Source: Chloroflexota bacterium (lineage in GTDB: Bacteria; Chloroflexota; Anaerolineae; UBA4142). From it: DNA of 64,000 bases. The notes below the pieces were generated by a model. It was not told the origin of the DNA, searched no databases, and saw nothing but the letters and a program-made list of their open reading frames with translations. A program made the translations under genes and the position numbers. The DNA is taken from the NCBI GenBank assembly GCA_016219275.1, contig JACRBM010000058.1, positions 124,001 through 188,000 of the forward strand. The letters are read 5' to 3'. Below, piece after piece: positions 33,282 through 43,149 of this stretch (positions are counted from its first letter, which is position 1; every line of letters starts with the position of its first letter).

Positions 33282-36200
33282 ATGCTTACACGCCTCTCCA
33301 ACTTTTGCGACAAACTGCTCGAAGCCGGCTGGCTCGCCGCGCTCATCGTCGCGCCGATTTATTTTGACATCTACTCCAGTCGCGTGTTCGAGCCGGACAA
33401 GGCGGGGCTGGTCCGTTCACTCGCACTCATCATGGTTGCCGCGTGGGTGATCAAGCGCGTCGAGACCGGTTTTCTGCGCGCGCCGCTGCGCGCGAGTATC
33501 CTCGAATGGACGCGCGAAAATCCGCTCTTGTTGCCGACGCTGGCGGTGGTCATCGTCTATCTCATTTCGACGCTGTTCTCTGTCGCGCCGAGTGTGAGTT
33601 TCTGGGGTTCGTATCAACGCTTGCAGGGCGCGTACTCGATGTTCTCGTACATCGTGATTTTCCTGATGACGGTCACATCGCTCCGCACGCGCGCGCAATT
33701 GGACCGCGCACTCAACGTCGTCGTTCTGACCAGTTTCCCGGTCGCGTTCTACGGTTTGCTCCAACACTTTGAAATGGATCCGTTGCCCTGGGGCGGCGAT
33801 ACCACCGTCCGCATCGCGGCGAATATGGGCAACTCGATTTTCGTCGCGGCGTACTTGATCATGGCGGTGCCGCTCGCGCTCGCGCGTTGGATGCAATCGC
33901 TCGCGCGGGTCAGCGCGGATACCTTGCCACGCGTGCCCATTGTCGCGGCAGCGGCGCTCGCGCTCGCGGCGTTGATGACGTTGTGGCTGTTTAATTTTAT
34001 GGCGGGCACGATATTCGCGATTGCCCTACTCGTCGTCGCGTTGATCGTCGCGTGGCTTACGCGAACACCGCTGCGCGATTGGCTCGTGCTCGCCTCGTTT
34101 ACGTTGATTCTCGCGGCGCAAGCGGTCGCGATTTTCTTTAGCCAAAGCCGCGGACCCTGGCTGGGTTTGGCGGGCGGTCTGTTTGCGTTCATCGTGATCT
34201 ACGCGCTCGCGCGCGGCGCGCGCAAGGTGATGCTCGGCGCGATTGGCATGGCGATCTTGGCGGTCGCGTTTCTCGTCCTCTTCAATTTGCCGAATACGCC
34301 GCTCGCGCCGCTCAAGCAAGTGCCGTACCTGGGTCGCCTGGGACAGGTCTTTGATGCCGAACCTGGTTCGACTGGACGCGTCCGCGAGTTGATCTGGGAA
34401 GGCGCGTTGCAACTCGTTGTCCCGCACGCGCCACTCTGGTCGCCGCTGTCTGGCGACGACGCGATCAACGTGATTCGTCCGCTCGTCGGGTATGGTCCCG
34501 AAGCGATGTACGTCGCGTTCAATCCGTTCTATCCGCCGGAACTGGGACGCACCGAAGCGCGCAATGCGTCGCCCGACCGTTCGCACAATGAAACCTTCGA
34601 CGCGCTCGTGACGACCGGCTTGTTGGGATTCGGCGCGTACATTCTCTTGTTCATTTCGGTTTTTTACTTTGGGCTCAAGTGGCTGGGATTTATTCAATCG
34701 TCCGATCAGCGCAACGCGTTCGTCGCGCTGTGGCTCATCGGTGGGTCTCTCGCCGCGCTCGTCGTCGGCGCGTGGCGCGGCTGGAATTACATCGGCGTTG
34801 CCTTACCCGCCGGGATGGTTGTCGGGTTGCTCGTGTTTCTCGTCCTCGACGCGTTGCGTGCGCGCGATTTCGCGCGGATCGAAGGCGAACGCGCGTTGTT
34901 GCTCTCCGCACTGCTCGCCGCGCTCATCGCGCACTTTTTTGAAATTCACTTTGGAATCGCAATCGTCGCGACGCGCACCTACTTTTGGTTCTACGCCGCG
35001 TTGCTCGTGCTCATTGGCATGAATCGCCTGAGCGACGAGACGCGCCCAAGCCCCGCGCCGGAATCGGCGCGCGTCGAGCCGGAAGAGTCGCCGAAGGATG
35101 CGCGTCGTCGCAAACGGCGTTCCACTGCGCGACCGGTCGAGCCAGCGCGCCGCGAGGCGGAGATGTCGCCCGCGCCAGTGCTGGGTTGGACGGCGGCGGC
35201 GACACTCGTAATGTTGACGCTCGCGTTTTGCTTTGTGACGAATCAAGCTGGCTCGCCGAGCGCGTTCGGCGCATTGGAGCGCGCCTTGCTTTACAAAGGT
35301 ACAGAGCAAACATTCGGGGTATTGTTGTTGTTTTTGCTGACCTGGATCATCCTGGGTATCGTCGGCTTGAGCGCGGAAATGCCGCGTAGCGGCGTCACGC
35401 GCGACGCGTGGACACTTTCGATTGCGTTGTACGCGGTGCTCTCGTTTACCGCGTGGGTGTGGTACGTGTTGTTGCAACTGCGTTGGCTCACGCAACCGGG
35501 CGATCAGACCGAGATGTTTATCAACGCCCTGGGTCTGTACTATATCGCGTTCCTGCTCGCGGTCGGCGTCCTGGGATTTGCGCTCGCGGCATCCGCGCGC
35601 GGCGAGGCAGTCGCGCGCTTTCAGCCGGCGAATATGGTCGCCACGCCGTTGCTGATTCTCGTGGTCGGCGGATTGATCTACACGACGAATTTTGCCGGCG
35701 TGCAGGCGGACATTTATTACAAAGCCGGCACGAACTATGACGCGGCGGGCGCGTGGGATCGCAGCATCACCGCGTACCAACGCGCGTTCGATCTGCAGCC
35801 GACCCAGGATTTCTACGCGCTGTTCCTGGGGCGCGCGTATCTCGAAGGCGCGCGCGCGATCAACGACTCGGCGCAACGCACATCACTGCTGACCGCGAGT
35901 CAACGCACGCTCGAACTCGCGCGCCAGATGAATCCGCTCAACACCGATCACTCGGCGAATCTCGCGCGCTTGTTCCGCTTGACCACGACGTTGACGGAGG
36001 CGCCGGCGGAAAAAACCGCGCGCATCCAAAAATCCATCGGCTATTACGGCGATGCCACGCGCTTGTCGCCGAACGCGGCGCATCTGCGGAACGAGTGGGC
36101 GCTCACGTACATGCTCGCGAACGATTTGCCCAAGATGCGCGAGCAACTCGATATTTCACTCTCGCTCGACACGACGTTCGCGCAAACGTATCTGTACTGG

Positions 36201-37061
36201 GGCGAGTACTATCGCATCACGGGCGATTTGAACAAGGCGATTGATTTCTACTTGCAGGCGCTCGCGCGTGATGTAACGGCTTTGTCCGATCCAACCGGCG
36301 CGCCGTTGCCCGATCCGTTCACCGTCCTCGCGCGACCCGAGTTCATGTCGCGCACCGTCGAGGCGTACCGCGCCGTGCTCGCCAAGAGTCCGAACCTCGC
36401 CGCGCGACTCGTGCTCGCCGAGTTGTACGAAGGAAACGGGCAACTCGACCGCGCGCGCCAAGAGTTGGAGCAAGCCGTCCAGACCGCGCCGAACGAAATC
36501 AACGCGCATCTCGCCTTGGTAAATTTCCTATCGCAAAACGGACAGATCGAACCGGCGGTGAAGGCGATGCAACGCATGATGGAATTGTACGCGCCGAGCA
36601 ATCCGGACTATGCGCGCCTACAAGAATTTTTGCGGCAGTTGCAAAATCTCCAGACCGCGATTCAGAACGCGCAAAAAGCGCCGAACGACCCCAAGCCGCA
36701 TCGCGATCTCGCGGCGATGTGGCGCGCGCGCGGTCAGCCGCAGTTTGCCGTGCCCGAGTACGCCATCGTCGCGCGTCTCGCGCCGACCGAGTACGACGCG
36801 CAGAAAAACCTGGCGCTGTTGAATTTGCAGTTAGGTAAGATGGATGACGCGCAGAGCGCGCTCGTCGCCGCCGTGGCGCTCGCGCCGGAAAACGAAAAAT
36901 CGTTTTGGCAGAACGCGCAAGCCGTGCTCAACGCGCACAAGGCGCGTCAATTCGACGAGGCGATGCGCGCCGCGCAAGCCGCCGTGGCGCTCGCGCCGGA
37001 GAATGATCGTCCGGCATTGCAGGCGTACATCCAGTTGTTAAAAGATCAAGCGAAAAAATAG
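33282..37061 (+). CDS. O-antigen ligase/polymerase-like membrane protein with TPR C-terminus
   Basis: 1259 residues. The first half has about twelve helices with a large external loop in the Wzy_C/O-antigen ligase style (FSQSRGPWLGLAGGLFAFIV; GSTGRVRELIWEGALQLVVPHAPL...; the NASPDRSHNETFDALVTTGLLGFGAYI block is diagnostic). An Arg/Lys-rich loop follows (about 585-630), three or four more helices, and then tetratricopeptide repeats from about 800 to the end (AGAWDRSITAYQRAFDLQPT...; VALAPENEKSFWQNAQ). It probably joins or ligates surface glycans. Three sugar-nucleotide or lipid-carrier genes follow, which supports a polysaccharide role. Confidence 0.82.
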   Translation: MLTRLSNFCDKLLEAGWLAALIVAPIYFDIYSSRVFEPDKAGLVRSLALIMVAAWVIKRVETGFLRAPLRASILEWTRENPLLLPTLAVVIVYLISTLFSVAPSVSFWGSYQRLQGAYSMFSYIVIFLMTVTSLRTRAQLDRALNVVVLTSFPVAFYGLLQHFEMDPLPWGGDTTVRIAANMGNSIFVAAYLIMAVPLALARWMQSLARVSADTLPRVPIVAAAALALAALMTLWLFNFMAGTIFAIALLVVALIVAWLTRTPLRDWLVLASFTLILAAQAVAIFFSQSRGPWLGLAGGLFAFIVIYALARGARKVMLGAIGMAILAVAFLVLFNLPNTPLAPLKQVPYLGRLGQVFDAEPGSTGRVRELIWEGALQLVVPHAPLWSPLSGDDAINVIRPLVGYGPEAMYVAFNPFYPPELGRTEARNASPDRSHNETFDALVTTGLLGFGAYILLFISVFYFGLKWLGFIQSSDQRNAFVALWLIGGSLAALVVGAWRGWNYIGVALPAGMVVGLLVFLVLDALRARDFARIEGERALLLSALLAALIAHFFEIHFGIAIVATRTYFWFYAALLVLIGMNRLSDETRPSPAPESARVEPEESPKDARRRKRRSTARPVEPARREAEMSPAPVLGWTAAATLVMLTLAFCFVTNQAGSPSAFGALERALLYKGTEQTFGVLLLFLLTWIILGIVGLSAEMPRSGVTRDAWTLSIALYAVLSFTAWVWYVLLQLRWLTQPGDQTEMFINALGLYYIAFLLAVGVLGFALAASARGEAVARFQPANMVATPLLILVVGGLIYTTNFAGVQADIYYKAGTNYDAAGAWDRSITAYQRAFDLQPTQDFYALFLGRAYLEGARAINDSAQRTSLLTASQRTLELARQMNPLNTDHSANLARLFRLTTTLTEAPAEKTARIQKSIGYYGDATRLSPNAAHLRNEWALTYMLANDLPKMREQLDISLSLDTTFAQTYLYWGEYYRITGDLNKAIDFYLQALARDVTALSDPTGAPLPDPFTVLARPEFMSRTVEAYRAVLAKSPNLAARLVLAELYEGNGQLDRARQELEQAVQTAPNEINAHLALVNFLSQNGQIEPAVKAMQRMMELYAPSNPDYARLQEFLRQLQNLQTAIQNAQKAPNDPKPHRDLAAMWRARGQPQFAVPEYAIVARLAPTEYDAQKNLALLNLQLGKMDDAQSALVAAVALAPENEKSFWQNAQAVLNAHKARQFDEAMRAAQAAVALAPENDRPALQAYIQLLKDQAKK

Positions 37062-37091
37062 CGACGACCCGTCGTCATCCCAATCCGAACC

Positions 37092-38087
37092 ATGACGAAC
37101 TTGCTTTTGATATTTGCCACCGCGCTCGTTTTTGCGATTGCCGCGACGCCCATCGCGCGGCAGATCGCGTTGCGTGTCGGCATCATCAACGCGCCAAAAG
37201 CGAACCGCTTTTCGACCAAGCGCATTCCGATGCTGGGTGGCATCGCGATGTACGCCGCGTTCATTCTCGCGGTGATATTGTTCGCCGACCGGTTTTACAT
37301 TTCGCAAATGATCGGCATTCTCGTCGGCGCAACCTGGGTGTCGTTGCTCGGCGTGTGGGATGATCGCGCGACGCTCCATCCGTTCGTCAAGCTGATCGGA
37401 CAAATTCTCGGCGCGCTCATTTTGGTGATGACCGGGTTGACCGTCGAGTTCCTGCATCAACCGGTGTTGAACGCGGCGGTCACGGTACTCTGGGTCGTGG
37501 GCATCACGAACGCGATCAATTTTCTGGACAATATGGATGGTCTATCGAGCGGCGTGGCGGCAATCGCGGCGCTTTTTTTTCTGCTCCTTGCCGCGTGGAA
37601 TGGACAAATCCTGGTCGGGAGTCTCGCCGCCGCGTTGCTCGGCGCGTCGCTCGGTTTCTTGCTGTACAATTTCAATCCCGCCTCCATTTTCATGGGCGAT
37701 GCGGGATCGTTGTTCATCGGCTTTGTGCTCGCGGCAGTTGGCATCAAGTTACGTTTTCCAAACAATGTAGACCTCGTGACCTGGATGGTGCCGGTGTTTG
37801 TGCTCGGTTTGCCGATTTTCGACACGACGCTCATCACCTTATCGCGGATGCGGCGACGCGTGCCGTTCTACGTCGGTGGTAAAGATCACTTGTCGCATCG
37901 GCTTGTCAAGCTGGGTCTGACGACGCGGCGTGCGGTGCTGACGTGTTACGCGCTGGCGGCGATCCTGGGTTTGCTCGCGCTGTTCGTTTCACAAGCCGAT
38001 GTGATGCAGGCGTACATCGTCGCGGCGCTGGTCGCGCTTATCGCGCTGGTCGCATTGTGGCGGCTCGAACGCTCCTTGGTCGTTTGA
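37092..38087 (+). CDS. Undecaprenyl-phosphate GlcNAc-1-phosphate transferase-like (WecA/TagO/MraY superfamily)
   Basis: 331 residues, eleven helices. Family motifs are NRFSTKRIPMLGGIAMY, LLGVWDDRATLHPFVKLIGQ, NAINFLDNMDGLSSG (catalytic Asp region), YNFNPASIFMGDAGSLFIGF and VGGKDHLSHRLVKLGLT. It loads a sugar-1-phosphate onto the lipid carrier, starting glycan assembly at the cytoplasmic face. The HLSHRL block favours WecA/TagO over MraY. It follows the O-antigen ligase gene by 30 bp. Confidence 0.88.
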   Translation: MTNLLLIFATALVFAIAATPIARQIALRVGIINAPKANRFSTKRIPMLGGIAMYAAFILAVILFADRFYISQMIGILVGATWVSLLGVWDDRATLHPFVKLIGQILGALILVMTGLTVEFLHQPVLNAAVTVLWVVGITNAINFLDNMDGLSSGVAAIAALFFLLLAAWNGQILVGSLAAALLGASLGFLLYNFNPASIFMGDAGSLFIGFVLAAVGIKLRFPNNVDLVTWMVPVFVLGLPIFDTTLITLSRMRRRVPFYVGGKDHLSHRLVKLGLTTRRAVLTCYALAAILGLLALFVSQADVMQAYIVAALVALIALVALWRLERSLVV

Positions 38088-38130
38088 CCCACACGTTGCA
38101 CTATTGCTTATTCCTATCTATGTGGAGGCG

Positions 38131-39495
38131 ATGTTGAATCTCAAAACAAAAATCGGTAAACGTCAAGCGCACGTCGCGGTGATTGGGTTGGGTTATGTGG
38201 GTTTGCCGCTCGCGGTTCAATTCGCGCGCGAAGGTTTTCCGGTGGTGGGGGTAGATATTGACGCGCGCAAAATCGCGAGTCTGGCAAAGGGGGTGAGTTA
38301 CATTCCCGATGTGCCGACCGATGACTTGTTGCGCGTGATCGCGAAAAAGAAATTTGCCGCGACCACTGATTACGCTTTGTTGAGCGATGCGGACGTGATT
38401 TTTATTTGTGTGCCCACGCCGTTCGACAAGATGAAAGCGCCCGATCTCAAACCAGTGATTGCGGCGACCGAAGGCATCGCGCCGCGCTTGCAACGCGGGC
38501 AACTGGTGATCTTGCAGAGCACGACGTACCCTGGGACAACGGAAGAAGTCTGCTTGCCGATTCTCGAAACGAGTGGACTCAAAGCCGGTGTGGATTTTCA
38601 TCTCGCCTTTTCGCCGGAGCGGATTGATCCCGGCGCGACGAATAGCGCGGGTTGGAACGTCAAGAACACGCCCAAGGTGCTCGGCGGTCTCACGCCGCGC
38701 TGCACCGAGTTAGCGAAGGCGTTGCTCGTGCATCTCACGCCGGCGGTACACGTCGTTTCGTCGCCGCGCGCGGCGGAGATGAGCAAACTGCTCGAAAATA
38801 TTTTTCGGTCGGTCAACATCGCGCTCGTCAACGAGCTGGCGCACTTGAGCGAGCGGATGGATATTGATATCTGGGAAGTGATTGACGCGGCGAAGACGAA
38901 ACCGTTTGGGTTTATGCCGTTCTATCCGGGAGCTGGAGTGGGTGGCCACTGCATTCCGGTTGACCCGTACTATCTTTCGTGGAAGGCGCGCGAGTACGAT
39001 TTCTTTACGCGTTTTATCGAACTGGCGGCGGACATTAACGCGGGGATGCCGTACCACGTTGTGAAACTTGTGAGCGACGCGTTGAGTGATCGCGGCAAGA
39101 CGTTGCATGGCGCGAACGTGCTCGTGCTCGGCGTCGCGTTCAAATCGAACGTGGACGACGCGCGCAACTCGCCAGCCGAACGCGTCATCGAGATTTTGCT
39201 CGAACGCGGCGCCAAGGTGAACTATCACGATCCGTATGTTCCAGAGTTTCATGTCGGCGACGATGTGTTTTATCGCGAACGCGTGACCTTGCGCTCGGCG
39301 CCGCTGACGCGTCAGACGCTGCGCGCGAGTGATGTTGTCGTCATCGTCACCGCGCATCGCGATGTAAACTACCAACTCGTCGTGACGCACGCGCCAGTGC
39401 TCGTGGATTCGGCGAACATTACAAAGAACCTGGGTCACGCGGAAAAAATCACGCGGCTGGGCGCGCCGCCGCGAAGGAAAGCAAGTCATGTCTGA
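38131..39495 (+). CDS. UDP-N-acetyl-D-hexosamine 6-dehydrogenase (WbpA/TuaD-type, nucleotide sugar dehydrogenase)
   Basis: 454 residues from ATG 38131, just after GTGGAGG; a TTG at 38104 would add nine residues. NAD-binding loop VIGLGYVGLP (17-26), STTYPGTTEEV, SPERIDPG and the catalytic C274 in GVGGHCIPVDPYYL; a C-terminal UDP-binding domain follows (VLGVAFKSNVDDARNSPAERVIEIL). The FSPERIDPG and IPVDPYYL context fits enzymes making UDP-HexNAc uronates for surface polysaccharides. The gmk start overlaps its end by eight bases. Confidence 0.88.
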   Translation: MLNLKTKIGKRQAHVAVIGLGYVGLPLAVQFAREGFPVVGVDIDARKIASLAKGVSYIPDVPTDDLLRVIAKKKFAATTDYALLSDADVIFICVPTPFDKMKAPDLKPVIAATEGIAPRLQRGQLVILQSTTYPGTTEEVCLPILETSGLKAGVDFHLAFSPERIDPGATNSAGWNVKNTPKVLGGLTPRCTELAKALLVHLTPAVHVVSSPRAAEMSKLLENIFRSVNIALVNELAHLSERMDIDIWEVIDAAKTKPFGFMPFYPGAGVGGHCIPVDPYYLSWKAREYDFFTRFIELAADINAGMPYHVVKLVSDALSDRGKTLHGANVLVLGVAFKSNVDDARNSPAERVIEILLERGAKVNYHDPYVPEFHVGDDVFYRERVTLRSAPLTRQTLRASDVVVIVTAHRDVNYQLVVTHAPVLVDSANITKNLGHAEKITRLGAPPRRKASHV

Positions 39496-40117
39496 TTCTG
39501 AAACATTGACGATCCCATCCTTGCAGCAACCGGCGTTGTTGATCGTCGTGTCGGGTCCATCGGGGGTCGGCAAAGACGCGGCGCTGAAACGAATGCGCGA
39601 GCTGAACTATCCGTTTCACTTTCTCGTCACGTGCACCACGCGACCCAAACGCGAGAACGAAGTGGACGGCACGGACTATCACTTTATCACGAAAGAACAA
39701 TTCGCCGAGATGCGCGCGCGCGATGAGTTTCTCGAACACGCGGTCGTGTACGGGCACGAGTACGGCAATTCCAAGCAAGAAGTGCGCGCGGCGCTCACGC
39801 GCGGCGAGGACGTGATCATGCGAATTGACGTGCAGGGCGCGTCCACGGTGCGTAAGATCGTGCCCGATGCCGTGTTCATTTTCCTACTGCCGCCTTCGAT
39901 GCAAGTGTTGGAACGGCGCCTGCGTTCGCGGCGCACCGAGCCAGAAGAGTACTTGCAGATTCGTCTGCACGCCGCGCGACTCGAAATGAACGAAGTAGAC
40001 AAGTTCGACTATGCGATTGTGAACGAAGACGACGCGCTCGATGAAACGGCGGATGCGATTCAAGGCATCATCGAAGCGGAAAAACTTCGCGTCAAACCGC
40101 GGCAAGTGAATTTATGA
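39488..40117 (+). CDS. gmk: Guanylate kinase
   Basis: 209 residues. It phosphorylates GMP to GDP with ATP. P-loop GPSGVGKD (23-30) has Asp where Ser/Thr is usual at the end; TCTTRPKRENEVDGTDYHFITKEQF is the GMP-binding region and RIDVQGASTVRK the second conserved block, followed by the LID (SRRTEPEEYLQIRL). It overlaps the preceding sugar dehydrogenase by eight bases. Length is normal. Confidence 0.95.
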   Translation: MSDSETLTIPSLQQPALLIVVSGPSGVGKDAALKRMRELNYPFHFLVTCTTRPKRENEVDGTDYHFITKEQFAEMRARDEFLEHAVVYGHEYGNSKQEVRAALTRGEDVIMRIDVQGASTVRKIVPDAVFIFLLPPSMQVLERRLRSRRTEPEEYLQIRLHAARLEMNEVDKFDYAIVNEDDALDETADAIQGIIEAEKLRVKPRQVNL

Positions 40118-40211
40118 TTTTCGATTTAGAATTTCAAAAACCCAAATCCAAACGATCAGACGGACGCGTGGCACGATGCGCCAGTTGATATGGATGTTGA
40201 ACGCGTACTAT

Positions 40212-40240
40212 TTTTGAATTTCAAAATCGCGTGGTATAAT
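40212..40240 (+). promoter_or_regulatory. Promoter for yebC-ruvC-ruvA
   Basis: TTTTGA, 17-base spacer, TATAAT (40235-40240); start about 27 bases before the ATG at 40274, which has GGGAGG at 40262-40267. Confidence 0.65.
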
Positions 40241-40273
40241 GCGATTGAACTCGTCAATGATGGGAGGACGTCA

Positions 40274-41029
40274 ATGTCTGGACATTCTAAATGGGCGCAG
40301 ATCAAACGGAAAAAGGGCGTCGCCGACGTCAAGAAAGGCGCGATCTTTACCCGGCTTGGACGCGAAATTTCGCTCGCCGCGCGTGAAGGCGGTGGCGACC
40401 CCAACGCGAATTTTACGTTACGTCTCGCGGTGGACAAGGCGCGCGCATCGAACATGCCGAAGGAAAACATCGAGCGCGCGATCAAGCGCGGCACCGGCGA
40501 GTTAGCGGAAGGCGGACAACTCGAAGACGTGATGTACGAAGGGTACGGACCCGGCGGCGCGGCATTGCTCGTGCAAATCCTGACCGACAATCGCAATCGC
40601 GCGGCATCCGAAGTGCGACACTTGTTCACGCGCGGCGGCGGCAACCTCGCGACGGCGAACGCAGTGGCGTGGATGTTCGAGAAACGGGGCGTCATCACGC
40701 TCGAACATATCAAGAACCCGGACGACCTCGCGCTCGAATTGATTGATGCGGGCGCGGAGGATTACAAAGCCGACGGCGGCACGCTGGATTTGTTCTGCGC
40801 GCCGGAGAATTTGAAAACGCTGCGCGACGAACTCAACAAACGCAAGATCCCGATCACCTCGGCGGAACTCGCGTGGATCGCCAAGAACCCGGCGACGGTG
40901 ACGGACGAGCAAGCCGTCTCGACGATGAAATTGATGGAAGCGCTCGAAGAACACGACGACGTCCAAAAAGTGTTTTCGAACCTCGACATCTCCGATGCGA
41001 TTATGGCGAAATTCGAGTCCGCCAAATAA
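40274..41029 (+). CDS. yebC: YebC/PmpR-family transcriptional regulator or translation factor
   Basis: 251 residues, typical length. ATG 40274 is chosen for its GGGAGG site and because the longer frame from 40190 would cross the promoter. MSGHSKWAQIKRKKGVADVKKGAIFTRLGREI and the NMPKENIERAIKRGTGE and YEGYGPGGAALLVQILTDN blocks are signatures of the family. YebC proteins act as DNA-binding regulators and, in recent work, as factors helping ribosomes through difficult sequences. It is followed at once by ruvC (one base gap), a common arrangement. Confidence 0.94.
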   Translation: MSGHSKWAQIKRKKGVADVKKGAIFTRLGREISLAAREGGGDPNANFTLRLAVDKARASNMPKENIERAIKRGTGELAEGGQLEDVMYEGYGPGGAALLVQILTDNRNRAASEVRHLFTRGGGNLATANAVAWMFEKRGVITLEHIKNPDDLALELIDAGAEDYKADGGTLDLFCAPENLKTLRDELNKRKIPITSAELAWIAKNPATVTDEQAVSTMKLMEALEEHDDVQKVFSNLDISDAIMAKFESAK

Positions 41030-41030
41030 A

Positions 41031-41522
41031 ATGATCATCTTGGGAGTAGACCCAGGAACGGCGATCACCGGCTATGGTCTGATTGCCAGTGACGGCGATG
41101 AACTCCACCTGATCGCGTACGGCGCGATTACGACGCCCGCCGATTGGCACATGCCGCGGCGTTTGCAACACATCTATCGCGAACTCACCACGCTCATCGC
41201 CAAGCATCAGCCGACGGACGCCGTTGTCGAAAAATTATTTTTCAGTAAGAATGTACGCACCGCGCTGTCTGTCGGTCAGGCACGCGGTGTCGCTTTGCTT
41301 GCCGCCGCGCAAGCGAACATCATGCCGCACGAGTACACGCCGCTCGAAATCAAACAAGCGGTCGTCGGTTACGGGCGCGCGGACAAAGCCCAAGTCCAGC
41401 AAATGGTGCGGTTGCTGTTGCAACTCGATCACGTGCCCCAGCCGGACGATGCGGCGGACGCGCTCGCGGTCGCGATTTGTCACGCGCATCGCGCGCGCTT
41501 TGAAAGGTTGACCCAGGAATGA
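41031..41522 (+). CDS. ruvC: Crossover junction endodeoxyribonuclease RuvC
   Basis: 163 residues. It cleaves Holliday junctions together with RuvAB. Catalytic acids: D7 (ILGVDPGTAITGYG), E67 (AVVEKLFF) and D140/D143 (QPDDAADALAVAICHA). The start at 41031 follows the yebC TAA directly. It overlaps ruvA by four bases (ATGA). Length is close to the E. coli protein (173). Confidence 0.95.
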   Translation: MIILGVDPGTAITGYGLIASDGDELHLIAYGAITTPADWHMPRRLQHIYRELTTLIAKHQPTDAVVEKLFFSKNVRTALSVGQARGVALLAAAQANIMPHEYTPLEIKQAVVGYGRADKAQVQQMVRLLLQLDHVPQPDDAADALAVAICHAHRARFERLTQE

Positions 41523-42097
41523 TTGCAACGATTCACGGCAAGTTACAATCGCGCACCAACGATTCGTTCGTGGTGAACGTCGGCGGCATCGGTCTGCGCG
41601 TGCGCGTGACGAGCGGCACGGCGGCAAACCTGGGCGCGCTCGGCAGCGATGTGATGTTGTTCACGCACTTGCGCGTGCGCGAGGACGAACTTTCGCTGTA
41701 CGGATTTGCGACCGAAGACGAACTGGGGTTGTTCGAAACCCTGCTCACCGTCAGTGGCATCGGTCCCAAAGTGGCGATGGGCATTCTCTCCGCCGCGTCC
41801 ACCGACACACTACGGATGGCAATCGCGCAAGGCAACGTGGATGTGCTGACGTCCTTTCCGGGCATTGGCAAGAAAACCGCGCAGAGATTGGTGCTTGAAC
41901 TCAAGGGTAAGGTGAACGTGAGCGGCTTGGGCGAGGTGAGCGAATTGACGCCGCTCGATGAAGACGTGCTCAACGCGTTGATCAACCTGGGTTACAGCGC
42001 GGCGGAAGCGGCGCGCGCCGCGCGCGCCGTGCCCGCGTCCGCCAAGACGCTCGAAGACCGCTTGCGTGTTGCGTTGCAGTACCTGGGCGGAGGATAG
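41519..42097 (+). CDS. ruvA: Holliday junction branch migration protein RuvA
   Basis: 192 residues. N-terminal OB-fold (MIATIHGKLQ...DELSLYGFATEDELGLFETLLTVSGIGPKVAMGIL), two helix-hairpin-helix motifs (SGIGPKVA; FPGIGKKTAQRLVLELKGK) and a C-terminal domain III (DVLNALINLGYSAAEAARA) that binds RuvB. It binds the four-way junction and loads RuvB. ruvB does not follow; two unknown genes occupy the position. Length is normal. Confidence 0.95.
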   Translation: MIATIHGKLQSRTNDSFVVNVGGIGLRVRVTSGTAANLGALGSDVMLFTHLRVREDELSLYGFATEDELGLFETLLTVSGIGPKVAMGILSAASTDTLRMAIAQGNVDVLTSFPGIGKKTAQRLVLELKGKVNVSGLGEVSELTPLDEDVLNALINLGYSAAEAARAARAVPASAKTLEDRLRVALQYLGGG

Positions 42098-42100
42098 CCG

Positions 42101-42754
42101 ATGCAAAAACTCCAACAATCGTCCAACCAAAACCTGGGACGTGGTTGTTTGCTCGTGTTCGCGATTTTCTGGACGCTCATTTCGTGTGTCATCGGCGCGA
42201 TGTCGGCAGGCGGCGCGATCCTGGCATGGAGCGTGTCCGAACGCAGCGGCTTTGAATGGTTCATGTTGTTTCCGGTCATTTTCAGTTTGCCATTCATCGG
42301 CGTCGGTATCTTTTTGCTCACGGTTGCTTTGCGTCCATTCATCGCGGGCACGCGGTTGGAAAAAGCGGAGATCACGGTCTCGACGACGACCCCGCGTATC
42401 GGAGACGAAGTGACCCTGACGTACTCCCAAGTTTTCAAACGCGCGACGGAGGTTGAGAGCATTCAATTCAAGTGGCTCTTGCGCGAAACGGCGCGCTATC
42501 GCCGCGGCACGAATACCTACACGGTGACGCACGATAAGGTTGCGCAAGAATTTTCGTATCCCGCGCGGCGCTACGAAGCGAGCGAACGCTTGAACGTACG
42601 CCGCGACTTGGTCGTGCCCGACGATGCGATGCACACGTTCCTCGCGACGAACAACAAATTGCAATGGTTCATCCAAGCCACCATCAAGATGAAGGGTTGG
42701 CTCGACTATGTCGAAGAGTACGAAATGACGGTGATGCCGGAAGTGAGGCAGTGA
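42101..42754 (+). CDS. Two-TM protein with soluble beta-rich C-terminal domain, unknown function
   Basis: 217 residues. Two hydrophobic helices (about 14-42 and 52-78) are followed by a 135-residue soluble domain of alternating beta pattern (RLEKAEITVSTTTPRIGDEVTLTYSQVFKRATEVESIQFKWLLRETARY). It reads like a DUF3592/arrestin-type sandwich. It begins three bases after ruvA and overlaps the next gene by one base, so it rides in the ruvCA operon. No named family is recognised with confidence. Confidence 0.6.
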   Translation: MQKLQQSSNQNLGRGCLLVFAIFWTLISCVIGAMSAGGAILAWSVSERSGFEWFMLFPVIFSLPFIGVGIFLLTVALRPFIAGTRLEKAEITVSTTTPRIGDEVTLTYSQVFKRATEVESIQFKWLLRETARYRRGTNTYTVTHDKVAQEFSYPARRYEASERLNVRRDLVVPDDAMHTFLATNNKLQWFIQATIKMKGWLDYVEEYEMTVMPEVRQ

Positions 42755-43149
42755 TGGCGAACGCGGAATTTCAAATCACTCTGCGCGAGGGCGAACCGGC
42801 GGGCGCGTTGATGCAGTACGCGCCGAACGGCGTGATTCGCGGCGAGGTGCGCTTGACGACCGATGGCGCGGTCAACTGTCGCGGCGCGTACTTGCGTTTG
42901 ATGTGGCACACCGAAGGACGCGGCGACCGCGACGAAGAGAAACTGGGAGAGATTGTCCTATCGCCCGGCGCGCTACCGGCGAACGCAAACATTCAACGCG
43001 CGTTCGAGTTTACGTTGCCGATCGCGCCGTGGAGTTATGCGGGACAGTATATCAACATCGTTTGGGAAATCGTCGGCGTGGTGGATTTACCGCTGGCGAA
43101 GGATATTGTCGCGCGCGAGCCGTTCATCGTCGCGCCGCGTCGCACGTAG
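42754..43149 (+). CDS. Small arrestin-like beta-sandwich protein, unknown function
   Basis: 131 residues, no signal peptide or membrane helix. The pattern EFQITLREGEPAGALMQYAPNGVIRGEVRLTTDGAVNCRGAYLRLMWHTEGRG and IQRAFEFTLPIAPWSYAGQYINIVWEIVGVVDLPLAKDI resembles the N-lobe of arrestin/SpoOM-like proteins. It is co-translated with the two-TM gene before it (TGATG). The TAG stop is the left end of the palindromic element at 43147-43191. Function unknown. Confidence 0.6.
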   Translation: MANAEFQITLREGEPAGALMQYAPNGVIRGEVRLTTDGAVNCRGAYLRLMWHTEGRGDRDEEKLGEIVLSPGALPANANIQRAFEFTLPIAPWSYAGQYINIVWEIVGVVDLPLAKDIVAREPFIVAPRRT